This document shows positions 13,351-24,310 of a stretch of 64,000 nt of DNA, in pieces; the first letter of the stretch is position 1; the number at the start of each line of letters is the position of its first letter. The stretch comes from Vespula vulgaris. Lineage: Eukaryota; Arthropoda; Insecta; Hymenoptera; Vespidae. Made by a program: the position numbers and the translations under genes. The DNA lies in assembly GCF_905475345.1 (NCBI RefSeq), contig NC_066587.1:13154058-13218057 (forward strand). The letters are read 5' to 3'. The notes beneath the pieces were generated by a model. It was given only the letters and a program-made list of their open reading frames with translations, was not told the origin of the DNA and searched no databases.

Positions 13351-14329
13351 CGGACCCATAAAAAGTTTCTAATTTCATAGAAATAATTATCGTCGAGTAT
13401 CTTTAATTATCGATGGATTCATACAGAATATTATTTCATATGGTCATAACGTATAGATAAAGTTTGTAAGTTTCTTGGAAGAAGAAACTTTTCAAGAGAA
13501 AAAAGATGTACAATATATAAACATAAATTCTATTCTAGGTAACTACATGCAAGAGATCAAAGATCTACTCGCACGACCTATAAGATCTTTGAATTTAAAG
13601 CCTTCGGGTCGTTATGCGTTGGACCATTTAAAGCAGCTGGTATTTAACACTTTGACGGCCGCATTTCATACAAGCATTCTCGTCTATTGCGGATAGCTTT
13701 TACGTAGATTGAAAATTATGAACAATGAATGTTTAAAAAATTTATACAGGATATATTCCATAGGTTTATAACTAAGAGTATTTCTATAACATCGTATATT
13801 AAGAGCATGTCATTAAAATCATTTGGAGTTGAAATTGTTTAACAAACATATGTCCATAAATATTTCCTAATAAAATAACTACCATTCAAAGTTAATGTGA
13901 ATATTTGACAAAAGAAACAGAAAAGAATGAATTTCATGAAACTCTGGACTACTTTCTTTGGTGGTATATGAAGTCAATAGTTTATAGAAAACAATCTCGC
14001 AATAAGGGCAAACTTGTCAACAGAATTATGGATGCGGCAATGCAAATAAGAAATTCTACCGGCATAATGGAACGAGCTGTTAACTAGCTAACTTTTACGC
14101 AAGAAGAAACTTTGTATTAAATCTGCAGGAGATAATTTCAAACAGAATTTATAATACATTTGAGCCGTTCGCAGGCCAAAACGATTAACTCCATTTTTAG
14201 AATACATTTTTTTTTTTTTTAATTTCAATGTAAAAGCATTTGGTTATAAGTTAACATATTTATATTGAAAATAAATTTCTTCGATAATTAAACTTAACAT
14301 TACCCAACGACAAAACTTTTTATGGACGT
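13351..14329 (+). mobile_element. Decayed Tc1/mariner-type DNA transposon
   Basis: A perfect 13-bp inverted repeat, CCATAAAAAGTTT, lies at 13356-13368 with its complement at 14313-14325. TA dinucleotides sit just outside both ends (13349-13350 and about 14330-14331), as expected for the superfamily. Near the right end the plus strand encodes a transposase-like C-terminal segment including LDYFLWWYMKSIVY and IRNSTGIMERAVN, which resembles the LDFFLWGYLK...VY and ML.RV motifs of these transposases. The copy is about 980 bp, shorter than the usual 1.3 kb, and is broken by stops and frameshifts. The left half shows no clear transposase match. Confidence 0.7.
13905..14154 (+). pseudogene. Transposase C-terminal fragment, frameshifted
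   Basis: The fragment reads in one frame to a stop at 14085-14087. It then resumes in another frame at 14113-14154 with CIKSAGDNFKQNL and a stop, which matches the usual cysteine-plus-phenylalanine tail of Tc1/mariner transposases. At least one stop and one frameshift therefore disable it. The catalytic triad region is not recognisable upstream, so this is a relic. It lies entirely between the inverted terminal repeats. Confidence 0.65.
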
Positions 14330-16647
14330 TATATAAGAAATAATGTACAATTATAACTTTAATAACAAAATATAACTATCGATTTTCTTTAATTCTCTTT
14401 TTCAGGAGTTAATCGATTTTTACAAATAATCGATTGACTAGGAGTTGATCATTTGTAAATGAACAAGTTAAATTAAACGTCTATTTTCTTTTCTTTATCA
14501 AATATTAAATATTCGCATAAACTTTCAACGATTGTAACTCTGTTACGTATCATTTATGGAGACATACTTATTAAACGATCTCAATTTTAAATGACTTCAA
14601 TAACGCGCCATTTAATTATACAGAGCTAGAGTCATGGGACACCCTACATAAAGTCGGATAATGATCACTGGCAAAGCGAATTTATACGTATATATGCAAA
14701 ATTGGTAACCACTGAAAGAGCAAAGTCATATCTACGTAATGTCAACTGATAACCATTGGCTAGTGAAGTCATACGTACGTGACAGCGGTCGTCTAAGTAT
14801 TAAGATAAACACTTATGATATATTTAGAAAAAAAAAAAAAAAGAGAGAGAGAACAGAAAAAAGTCAATAATTGATTTTTTCGTACGTACATCAATCGTAC
14901 GAATCAATCGCACACAATCCTTTCATAGACGAATAGAACAGAGACAACGAATTATAAACGATATCTGGGTCAGTGTTCCAACTATTGTTAGGTGCGTATG
15001 ATAGAAAAAAAAAAGAGAGAAAGAGAGAGATAGAGAGAATGATCCCCCGTACCGGAACCGAGCATTTAGGGTTCGACGAAATGATCGTGTAGATAATCTG
15101 GATCGATCTAAAAAAAACTTTCTCAATGCGATTTCATCGAGTCCGTTCTCTTAATTAGCAAGAAATTAACTCGAAAAGAAAAGAAAGAAAAAAATAAAGA
15201 ACCACAAGACTTACATAACGATATTATAATAATTAACATATATGCATAATACGTGTGTTACATAGAACGCGATATGGACTATGGTATAATTGATAGATGC
15301 ATCATGCTAGCTAATATTGACCTCACTCCCACGCGAGACTACATTGTATTTGCGAATGAAAACAAAAATGCCGAGATAAGCATACACCGGTGGTAACTTA
15401 GGAAGATGTATGGGTCACGGTATATTGCCGTGTTATGTTGAATGACGAACTTAAGACGAACTTAGACACGTGTGTGTGTGTGAAACAAAAAAATGTTTTT
15501 ACCCGTGTTTTTTTATTATTTATTTATTTATTTATTTAATTATATATGAAGGCTCGTAAAACTTCTCGGCAATATTAAAGAGCAAAGTTCTATGAACGAT
15601 TTCTTTTTCATTCGGTTAAAAATCTGAAACACGCGAGATATAAAACTCTACGATTTTATGATCGAAAATATGCTATAATAATAGACTGATAAAATATAAA
15701 AGATATCATTTGAAACTCCTTGTTCGAATATGCGTTGAAGTATTAGAAAATATTAGAACGTTATGATCGTTCGAGTCACGCAAATGATGGGTGCGCCATT
15801 GATGTTATACGGAATTTATTAGGATCGTTCGATATAGCGGTATACGAAAAATTTTTGTCGAAGAAGAGCAACGCGAATTGTACTAACACATTAATACTAG
15901 ATCGAATCACGAGTGACACGATAGAGAAACGCCATGGAGAGAATCGAAGCGCATTCTACGAACTATAAATAACAGTCGAGGGCCGATACACCAATGCGTT
16001 CCGAGTAAGAAACGTCGGCATTCGAGACGTGTGTCTAGAGTCAATCTTAATACATAGAGTCTAGAACAAAACGTTAACCGTATATGTATATACGAGCGCG
16101 AGATAAATAGTCGTATAAATTGTACTTAGAATTTAGGTTAGTAAGTACGTGTGTGTGTGCATATATATATATATATATATATACGTTAACATGTCTATAC
16201 GTATATAAACGTACAAGTACGATTAGGAATGGGAACGAACGAGTTTAATTTTCTTCTCGCTTTAAGATGCACTCATACGATGCATCGCATGTTGCGGTTC
16301 GATCTAATTCATGGCACGCTGTCGTTGAAAGTAGCACATTTGCGAATCCTCGCGGATACGTCGGGATGAGTTGTCTCTCATAGGAAGAAATTATGTAGAT
16401 CATCATCTATGTATCTCGAACGGATGGGAAATTCGCGTGGACGGAGATAACGGTAATACTTTGGGTCTATGCTCGAGAATCGCAAGGCCGTAGACACACG
16501 ACCTTAACGACACGCGACGTGCACGTCGCGCTTCGAGTGAACGCGGAGTGGGACGGAGATAGAATGCGAATAGGGGAAGGAGAGAGAAAAGAGAGAGAGA
16601 GAAAGAGAGATAGAGAGAGGAGACGGACGAGTCGACCGCATCTACGT

Positions 16648-16680
16648 GTCGTCGTCGTCGTCGTCGTCGTCGTCGTTGTC
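16648..16680. repeat. (TCG)n tract, left arm of second inverted pair
   Basis: Pure GTC repeat. The complementary GAC tract lies about 170 bp to the right in inverted orientation, repeating the arrangement seen at 6.7-7.2 kb. Confidence 0.9.
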
Positions 16681-16848
16681 ATTGTCGTTTTCGTTCACCC
16701 GCGCAATGACACGAGGAGTATGTCACGGCGTGCTTTCGGCCTGTCAAAAAGTTTTACCCCCACCTTTCCCACTTCATTCTCGATATCACCCTGGTTGCCG
16801 TCATCGACGAATTACCAACGAAAACGACAGCGACAATAAAAGCAACGG

Positions 16849-16868
16849 CGACGACGACGATGACGGCA

Positions 16869-16900
<32 letters not shown>
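16849..16900. repeat. (GAC)n tract, right arm of second inverted pair
   Basis: GAC repeat with a TGACGGCAAC interruption, reverse-complementary to the tract at 16648-16680. Confidence 0.9.
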
Positions 16901-16901
<1 letters not shown>

Positions 16902-17253
16902 TTGCACCAATGGTCACGCCTTCGATAGAGGATCGTTGATCTCTTCCTCGACATTTGTATGTAAAAACTCGAAACCGAAAACTCATAGAAAACAACAAAA
17001 CTAATGTCGAAAACTTTTCGTATCCTCATTCGCACGCACGCAACTTGACGAATCTTTTCTCGATTCGACCGTTATCTATCTCTTTCGACAGGCACTCTCC
17101 GGCGAGCTGCACGACCTGCAGATGGCGTGATCCTTTCGTAGCTTTCGCATAATCCACCGCAAGAAGGAAAGCAACCATGCGAGCCTCGTCGAACGTACGC
17201 GCCACCTCCGCTCGTCACCGTGCTTAACGACAAAGATTTAGCCTTATAAGTAC

Positions 17254-17299
17254 CTCGTTTGTCGATGAGCTCCGAAATCTCCTCCTTGTTGTCGGCCAT
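17254..17299 (-). CDS. Candidate first coding exon of an unidentified minus-strand gene
   Basis: On the minus strand an ATG in good context (AAG before, GCC after) opens MADNKEEISELIDKR. The reading stops being plausible exactly at an AG/GTACTT 5' splice site, after 15 codons plus one base. The segment is GC-rich, acidic and helix-prone, like an authentic N-terminus. Upstream on the same strand lies a CpG-containing stretch with a CCAGTGACTGG palindrome that could hold the start site. I do not recognise the protein, and no second exon was found in the 17 kb to the left. The first intron would therefore exceed the window, in agreement with the ratchet-like site at 2818/2819. It could also be chance. 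Confidence 0.35.
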
Positions 17300-18229
17300 C
17301 TTAGCACCAGTCACTGGTCACAATGCACGCTGGGTAAAAACAAACGAGCAGCACCGAGAGGCGCGTCGCCGGCAGCGCCTCTCTCTCGTGCTCTTCGCGT
17401 TCACGAGTGTCGATCGCGACGCCTCTATCGGCGATACTTTTTACTACTGATGACGTCGTCGTTCGTAACTTGTCTTTCTCCCTCTCTCTCTCTCTCTCTC
17501 CCTCTCTGTCTCTGTCTCTGTCTCTTTATCTCTCTTTCTCTTTTCTCGAGCTTTTTGTAGCCACGACGAAGAACAAAACTTATGCTCGAAGTTCTACTCG
17601 TTATTAAAAGGAATTTACTAATGAATTATTGTCGTTTGAGTCATCGTTAATGACACGGAGAAATCGCAATTCCACATACACATCTATTTTCAATCTCGTC
17701 GATAATTCCCGTTATAAATCTAAAACCCGTTATGAACATAAGATTCTTTTAAAACATGCTTCTCTCTTTTCTATCTTAAGTTTACGAAATTCCAATGAAT
17801 TTGTAATGCAAATATTGACTTTTGACTTTTTATAAGATGTGTGATCTACTGGTTTCAATTCATGATAAATAAAGTATCCTGGACTATAGTTATCTTATTG
17901 TATTTATGAATTAATATTTTGTTTTTTGTGCAATAAAAAAATTTGATAAAATTTAATAAAAGTTCGATTAAAGCGCGCATTTTGAAACACAAATCTCTAT
18001 TGATATTCGGTAACAGAATATTTTTTATATATATACATATATAATATATATATATAAGCACACGCACGCGTTTTTCGTTGGCTTCGTACTATTAGCCCCC
18101 CAGCTCCCGATAGCTCTTCATCGTTAGTGTCCACGTAGACTGTTCGTCCGAGATAGTATTCCGTTACTTGCGTTCGTAGTGAACAGTGCTCCTTCGAGTT
18201 CCTGATATTGAAAAATAGTTAACGACGAC
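17300..18229. promoter_or_regulatory. Divergent upstream region between candidate exon and ACAT2
   Basis: About 930 bp separate the minus-strand ATG at 17299 and the ACAT2 ATG at 18230. The left third is GC-rich. A (CT)n tract occupies 17475-17540. The rest is AT-rich, with alternating TA at about 18020-18056. It may serve as a two-way promoter; no TATA box was assigned. Confidence 0.35.
17475..17540. repeat. (CT)n microsatellite
   Basis: CT repeat with GTCTCT interruptions in the divergent upstream region. Such tracts can bind GAGA-type factors, but no function is shown. Confidence 0.93.
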
Positions 18230-20341
18230 ATGAATTGCCACGACGTAGTTATTGTGTCTGCTGTCAGAACTCCTATAGGTATTGTATTATCCTTAATGAT
18301 AAATTTTATTTTAATATAAAAAATATACTATTTTCTATAAAAATTATTTAATTTAATTTTTTTCACACATATATAATATAGATTTGATATATAAAATATA
18401 CTATTTTTTATGTACTATCTTTAAGGAAACTTTTGCGGAAACTTATCTTCTTTAAAAGCATCAGATTTAGGAAGCATTGTTATTAAAGAATGTCTTACAA
18501 GAGTAAATTTAAATCCATCTGATGTATCTGAAGTTATTTTGGGACAGGTAATATATTTTATAAATATATTTTAGTTGTGTATACGTAATAATTTTATAAT
18601 GTTTCATTATATTTTGTAGACGTTAACTGCAGGCCAAGGTCAAAATCCAGCTAGACAAGCAGCTATCAAAGCAAATTTTCCTGTACGTGTTCCTGCTTAT
18701 CAGATCAATATGTTATGTGGCTCTGGACTGAAGTAAGTCTTATTGCATAAGTAGTTTTTCTTTAAATAAACTTCATTTTAATATGATCCTATCTATAGAC
18801 ATAAAGTCATGTTGCCTTTCATGCTTTATTTGACCTTTTGGTTAACTTGAAAAGATTCTCATAAAAGCCTAAAAATTATTCTATTTTCTTTTATTTATGA
18901 AAAACACTTTCATACTTTTTTTTAATTACATCAAATTTCTCGACACATTATTATATAAATTTACATATATCATTATAAGAATTTGTGCTGTAATATAAAT
19001 AATTATTATATTAATAAGTTGTATGAATATCTTTCATTTTATACTTCATTTACTTATTACTGTTACCAGGGCAATTGCAAATGGTTATCTATCTTTAAAA
19101 AGTGGAGAGAGTAATATTATTGTAGCTGGAGGTCAAGAAAGCATGAGCCAAGCACAACATACAATTTATCTTAGGAATGGTATCAAAATGGGAGATTGTA
19201 ATTTTATTGATACTTTAATACACGATGGATTAACTGATGCATTTACTTCTATTCATATGGGAGTAACAGGTGAATCTAAAGTATCAAAATAAAAATCAAT
19301 AAATACAAATTTATTTATGTAGATATAATCTTAAAAAATAACAAAATAAAATATTCTTTTTAATGCATTTTAAATAGCTGAAAACATTGCTAAAGATTTT
19401 GGAATAACTAGAGAAGAACAAGATCTTTATGCGACTTTATCTCAACAAAAAGCAGCAACTGCTATTTCAGCAGGACACTTTGATAAGGAAATTGTTCCTG
19501 TAACAATATCGAATAATAAAAACGAATCTATTCTCATATCTAAAGATGAATTTCCTAAACCTTCAACTACTATACAAGATCTATCGAAATTGAAACCAAT
19601 TTTTGTAAAGGTATTAAAAGCATACAAAGACAAATACAAAAGAAGAAAAATAAATAATGCCAGGATTATTTTTAGGCTAATGGAACTGTTACTGCTGGTA
19701 ATGCATCTGGTATAAATGATGGAGCAGCAGCAGTAGTTCTTATGACAAAGGAAGAAGCGATTAAAAGAAACATAAATCCTTTGGCTCAAATTATTGCAGT
19801 AGCTGAGAGTGGAGTAGAACCAAGTATTATGGGAATGGGTCCAGTACCAGCAATTGAATTACTTGTAAGTTCTATTATTATATATTGTATATTTTTTATA
19901 AAAAAAAAGAAGAAAAAAGAAATGAATAAAAATAATAATTTATTTTTTTGATCTACCAAATACAATATGTATTATATTCATGTGTTTTAGTTACAAAAAA
20001 CCAAATGGAGCAAAGATGAGGTAGATCTTTATGAATTGAATGAAGCGTTTGCTGCACAATCACTGGCATGCATCAAAAAACTTGATTTGGATCCTAATAA
20101 AGTAAATATCAATGGTGGCGCTATTGCTTTAGGTCATCCTATTGGAGCCTCTGGTATGTTATATCACAAGTTATAATAATGAAAGTACTCTGTATTATAT
20201 CATAAAAATTTATATTTTGCAGGAGCTAGAGTTTTAGTAACTTTACTTCATGCATTAGAAAGAATAGGAGGGAAAAAAGGCATTGCAGCATTATGCATTG
20301 GTGGGGGCATGGGCATTGCCCTTGCTATAGAAAAAAAATAA
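18230..20341 (+). CDS. ACAT2: Acetyl-CoA C-acetyltransferase, cytosolic type (thiolase)
   Basis: Condenses two acetyl-CoA to acetoacetyl-CoA, the entry step of the mevalonate pathway (juvenile hormone precursors in insects), and can run in reverse. Exons by phase: 18230-18278, 18426-18547, 18620-18732, 19070-19269, 19378-19610, 19676-19864, 19991-20153 and 20223-20341. They give 395 aa, close to the family's about 397. Thiolase marks are all present: N-terminal VVIVSAVRTPIGNFCG, nucleophilic Cys90 in NMLCGSGLK, NEAF at 319-322, His351 in GGAIALGHPIGASG and Cys381 in CIGGGMG. There is no mitochondrial presequence: the catalytic fold begins within about 5 residues of the start. This favours the cytosolic ACAT2 form over mitochondrial ACAT1. 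Every intron has GT-AG ends, and the gene looks intact. Confidence 0.93.
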
Positions 20342-21591
20342 CATTTTATATTCATTAATTTTATTATTTATTATTATGAAAATTCATAATTTTATATTAC
20401 GCGATTTTTTAAGATCTATAGATGACAAAAATTTCTTAATATCACAACTACCCATTTACCTATTGATTGAACAGATGATCTGATTACTTAGTGATCTTAT
20501 ATTTTTATATTTGTTTTATTACATTAAAATATTGATATATAGTTAAACAATTAATCATCAACTATGAACTTGCAGTATTTAAATAAATAACTGTGATGAC
20601 TGACATAACATAAACTATGCATGCAACTGTGGTAGTTAATATTGTTTATAATATATAGAGAATGTATTGAATATAATTTTAAAATATGGGTTGATATCTA
20701 TACAATGTACAATATATTATCCTGATTATATAATAATTTCTCTTAGACAAACATTTGAGAATGAACTACACGCAATTTAATTCAAAAATATTACATTATC
20801 ATATGAAAGATAATTATGAAAAACTATAATGACAATTTATAAGGCACAAGCTTCTTTATAAATAACTACATTAAGACTCCTCACTATTTTTGTACTTATT
20901 AGCCAAACAAATATTGCTGAACTGGTGATTCTTCCAATCTAATGAACTAATTCAGAGTGCCTTCTTTTAGATAGATTTAATATAAACTTTATTACTTTTT
21001 TATATGTATCAAAAATATGTAAACATGTTAGAAAAGAGACATTGCCTATTTCTGTGTTAATATATTTCTGTTATTAGTAACAAATTGTATGTTATTAATT
21101 TTAACATAAAAAATACACACATATTTACAAGCATTTATATAATTAATGTAATTTATTGATGTATTTATTATATTTACCAATATTTAAACTATAGACAAAA
21201 CTTATCTATGTGTGATTACAATATATGGAAATACAACCTCATATAAATGAATTTAATTACTTGACAATAGTATTATATTTGGTGTATTTTTTTTTAAGTA
21301 TTAAGCTTAAATACCTATGGGATATTATGAACTGATATTGCTTTTATGTATAATCATACACCTTGTATATTCTTGCATGAATACATACAACATAGCTTAT
21401 ATAATATTAAATTCGCATAATGCAAAACTTTTATCTTCTTTTTCCCATATTTTTTATATATGAAATAAAATATATGACACTAGAAACATATTCAAAAATT
21501 TAATACTCTTTTTAGTGTTCAAAGAATATATGTGCTGTATAAATTGTAAATACTTCATCAAGTGTTCATTAGAATTACCAATAATTATAAG
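20342..21591. other. Intergenic, 3' flanks of ACAT2 and LSM10
   Basis: AT-rich stretch of about 1.25 kb between two convergent genes. It probably contains both 3' untranslated regions. No open frame, RNA gene or repeat family was recognised. Confidence 0.6.
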
Positions 21592-24310
21592 CTATTCATC
21601 TTTGCTATTTTTAGGTTCCATTGTTTTCTTGTTTTCTAACATATTTTGTACAGCTAATATTCCTTCTTGTTGCCTTAATTGGGCACGTTTTTCTTTAAAA
21701 GTACGTTTTGTATCTTTCTTATTGCTTTTGAAATGATTTAATTGCTGCAACTGATCCTTGATAGCTGGTATAATCCGTACCTTAAATTTATATAAGCATA
21801 GAAGTATCGTTATAATTGATATGTTTCCTAAAACTATAAAAAGTCCAAAAGATGATTAATAATATTACATATGACTACTTATTCCTTAACACTATAGTTA
21901 CCTATTATTATTAAATTTGTAAGTTATCCAAGTATATTTAGTAGATTAAAAATCTGATATACTTAATGGTACAGCAGGATAATATCCACTATAGTTTTTT
22001 TTATCTTTGTTAAAAGGAGTAAAAGACTCTGGAGCATCGTTTTTTGTAATCAAATCTAGACTTGGTATGCATATTTCAGAATAACTTTTAATTATATAAC
22101 CCCATATGGAATCTACATTAAGTGCTGTATCTTTTAGACAAAAATAAGATCCCCAAATAGTTGAATTTAAAATTTTATCATCCAGATGCGATAAACATTG
22201 ATGAATCATGCCTTCTGACATTTGTTCTTCTACAAGTGCTATCGTATCACAATTACCATATGCTTTTGGTACATAAATATCTTGTATAAGATTATCTCCA
22301 ATATATATACACCGTGGATTTTGTTTGTGTGATATTCTACTAAAAAATTCTAAAAGTTCTTTCCAATTTCCACGACTATATACATTGCCTCTTAATAATT
22401 CATTAGATGATATAATATCAACTTCTTTATTATTTATTACAGTCATAAAGGGTTGCCCTTGTATGAAAAATCCTGGTTTTTTCGCATAACAAATAACAAT
22501 GTCAAACAACGATCTCCAATTTTCCCCAAGAGTATAAGTTGCAGTTAAGTCTACAAAATCAATATTTGATCCAGTAATCAAGAAAGTTATTTTATCTTTC
22601 TTCATTTCCTGAATCCACGATATTGTTTCTGGATTACATTTATGTAAATATTTATCTGGATTTTTTTTTAAAGCAGGAAAAAATTTCCCTTCGTCTAATT
22701 CAAAATGTTTAGGATCGAACATCCAAATTAAACCACTTAACATATCAGGCCATATGTTATATATATCTAAAGGTTTATTATTTTCTTCGTCCAATGTATC
22801 TACTGCTCTAGCAAAGATAAGAGCAGATGGAATATCAAAATAATCTAATAGAGATCGCATTTTCATAGATAGTGGTTCATTCCAAGTAGCAAGCATGTCA
22901 TGAGAAAATATATCCATTACTTGCCATCGTTGTTCAGGATATATTTCTTTAATTTTGTCTATGCTCATTAATTTACTACCATGACAAGCTCTCTGAATTT
23001 TACCATCTGGACTTATTCTAAGTATATTTCCCCTATCAAAGTCTAAAAATAAACCTTTCTGCATAAAATCAAGATCCTTGTCGTTTAATGGCTTTAGCAA
23101 ATATTTTCTATTATATCCTTTTTCTTCCACCAAATAATTAGCTAATATCTCGTATTCTAAATGCACTAGATTTGTTATTTTATATTTTAAAAGAGTATTA
23201 TCCAAATCAAAACCAATACAGTCATAATCAGAAATTTTGAAAGTACTCATATTTATTTTAGACGACACACAGGAAAATGTTTGATTAGAAGCACGTTTAA
23301 CGTAACAAGAACACTTATCAACAAAATGAAATAAACTTTGCTTCACTATCTTATCGTACATCAAATTATTCGTAAATAATTGAAGCTGTGAACTTTTACG
23401 ATAAAAACTCAAATTTTTTAACATATCTACGAAGCATTATTATAACTACGCGATATTACATCGATATTTCTAATAACAAAACATTTTTTTTTAAATATAT
23501 GGAACCAACTAAAAGATATGATCTTTATTTAAGTTTAAATACGAATTAAAAATTTGACTGTATAGAAAATGTATACGCGAAGATAAGACGATGCACGTAG
23601 CCAATCTGCTCAAATGAAAAGTACTAGATCTTATTAAAAATTACTTAACATATTATTTTGCTTATTAATTTTTTTGTTCTATTTCAATATAATTTTGTAT
23701 CTCGGTTTTATTTTTCGATACATAAATAACGACGCTTTATCATGAAGATTATTAAATTAAACGCAATATCAATTGTTCCCTATGAAACATAACCTCGGAA
23801 TTTTAAATCGATTCTTGTCTTTTAGTAAGACGAACAATATCTTACTAATCATTTATTTTATACGTAATATTATTAAAACGTGTGTATATCTATAGCACAT
23901 TATATTAACAATCAATCAATCAACGAATATTAATCAGAGAAAATAAAAATTGCGGGAAAATGTACGTTCAAAGAGACTTACCTTTGGTGGTATTTGCACA
24001 AATCGTATGTTTCTTGCTTGAACGAAGAACATCTCGAAGGGGAATTCATCGCCTCTTGGATCCGTAAATAAACAGTCTTTCATTACGACATTCATGTATC
24101 TGTATAAAAATATATTAAATATAGTAAACAAATTGAAAGTAAAATAACATTCGATTCTTAATTCACGTACGCATCCACATGTTCTACGGTACCATAAACC
24201 GATGCTTCGTTTCTCAGGTCTATCGTTGTTTGTTTATTTTCGAGAGCTTTTAATAGTATCGACAAACTATTGTAGAAATAATATTTTTCACGTGGAGAAT
24301 TCTGATACAT
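21592..24310 (-). CDS. LSM10: U7 snRNA-associated Sm-like protein LSM10 (exons flank a nested gene)
   Basis: LSM10 replaces SmD1 in the U7 snRNP ring that directs 3' cleavage of replication-dependent histone mRNAs in the nucleus. Minus-strand exons: 24310-24171 (ATG at 24310), 24099-23982 and 21780-21592 (TAG), in phase, 148 aa in all. The Sm fold is clear: LSILLKALENKQTTIDLR with EASVYGTVEHVDAYMNV (Sm1), then FEMFFVQARNIRFVQIPP (Sm2). The third exon continues VRIIPAIKDQLQQL, matching the family's VNI.STI..QLQ helix, followed by a Lys-rich tail longer than in the human protein (123 aa). The splice sites are good (GC/GTACGT, ACAG/AT, AAG/GTAAGT, TTTAAG/GT). Intron 2 (21781-23981) contains the whole NT5DC1 frame on the same strand. 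The third exon join is inferred from homology and phase. Confidence 0.85.
21946..23424 (-). CDS. NT5DC1: 5'-nucleotidase domain-containing protein 1 (HAD superfamily), nested
   Basis: A single uninterrupted frame encodes 492 aa. The HAD motif I FDLDNTL (Asp73, Asp75) follows a C-IGFDLDNT entry typical of the cytosolic IMP/GMP 5'-nucleotidase-like NT5DC proteins. Further matches are LVEEKGYN, ITGSNIDFVDLTATYTLGENWR (motif II region), KPGFF, and IYIGDNLIQDIYVPK (motif IV, paired Asp). Substrate is unproven for NT5DC1. Family proteins are about 455 aa and begin near residue 59 here (MSTFKISDYD, ATG at 23250), so the first 58 residues may be a lineage extension or the true start may be the inner Met. 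The gene has no intron and lies wholly inside intron 2 of LSM10 on the same strand, which suggests a retroposed copy or complete intron loss. Confidence 0.85.
   Translation of the reverse strand: MLKNLSFYRKSSQLQLFTNNLMYDKIVKQSLFHFVDKCSCYVKRASNQTFSCVSSKINMSTFKISDYDCIGFDLDNTLLKYKITNLVHLEYEILANYLVEEKGYNRKYLLKPLNDKDLDFMQKGLFLDFDRGNILRISPDGKIQRACHGSKLMSIDKIKEIYPEQRWQVMDIFSHDMLATWNEPLSMKMRSLLDYFDIPSALIFARAVDTLDEENNKPLDIYNIWPDMLSGLIWMFDPKHFELDEGKFFPALKKNPDKYLHKCNPETISWIQEMKKDKITFLITGSNIDFVDLTATYTLGENWRSLFDIVICYAKKPGFFIQGQPFMTVINNKEVDIISSNELLRGNVYSRGNWKELLEFFSRISHKQNPRCIYIGDNLIQDIYVPKAYGNCDTIALVEEQMSEGMIHQCLSHLDDKILNSTIWGSYFCLKDTALNVDSIWGYIIKSYSEICIPSLDLITKNDAPESFTPFNKDKKNYSGYYPAVPLSISDF

Larger units (their letters stand above)
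14330..17253. other. Intergenic or intronic stretch without recognised gene
   Basis: AT-rich sequence with short poly-A/GA runs (about 14829 and 15007), an AT repeat at about 16160-16183 and the trinucleotide tracts near 16.65-16.90 kb. I found no exon that could be joined to the candidate exon at 17254-17299. Confidence 0.55.

Noticed and set aside
21515..21736. 73-codon plus-strand frame
   Set aside because: It is the antisense shadow of LSM10 exon 3, whose minus-strand reading matches the family.
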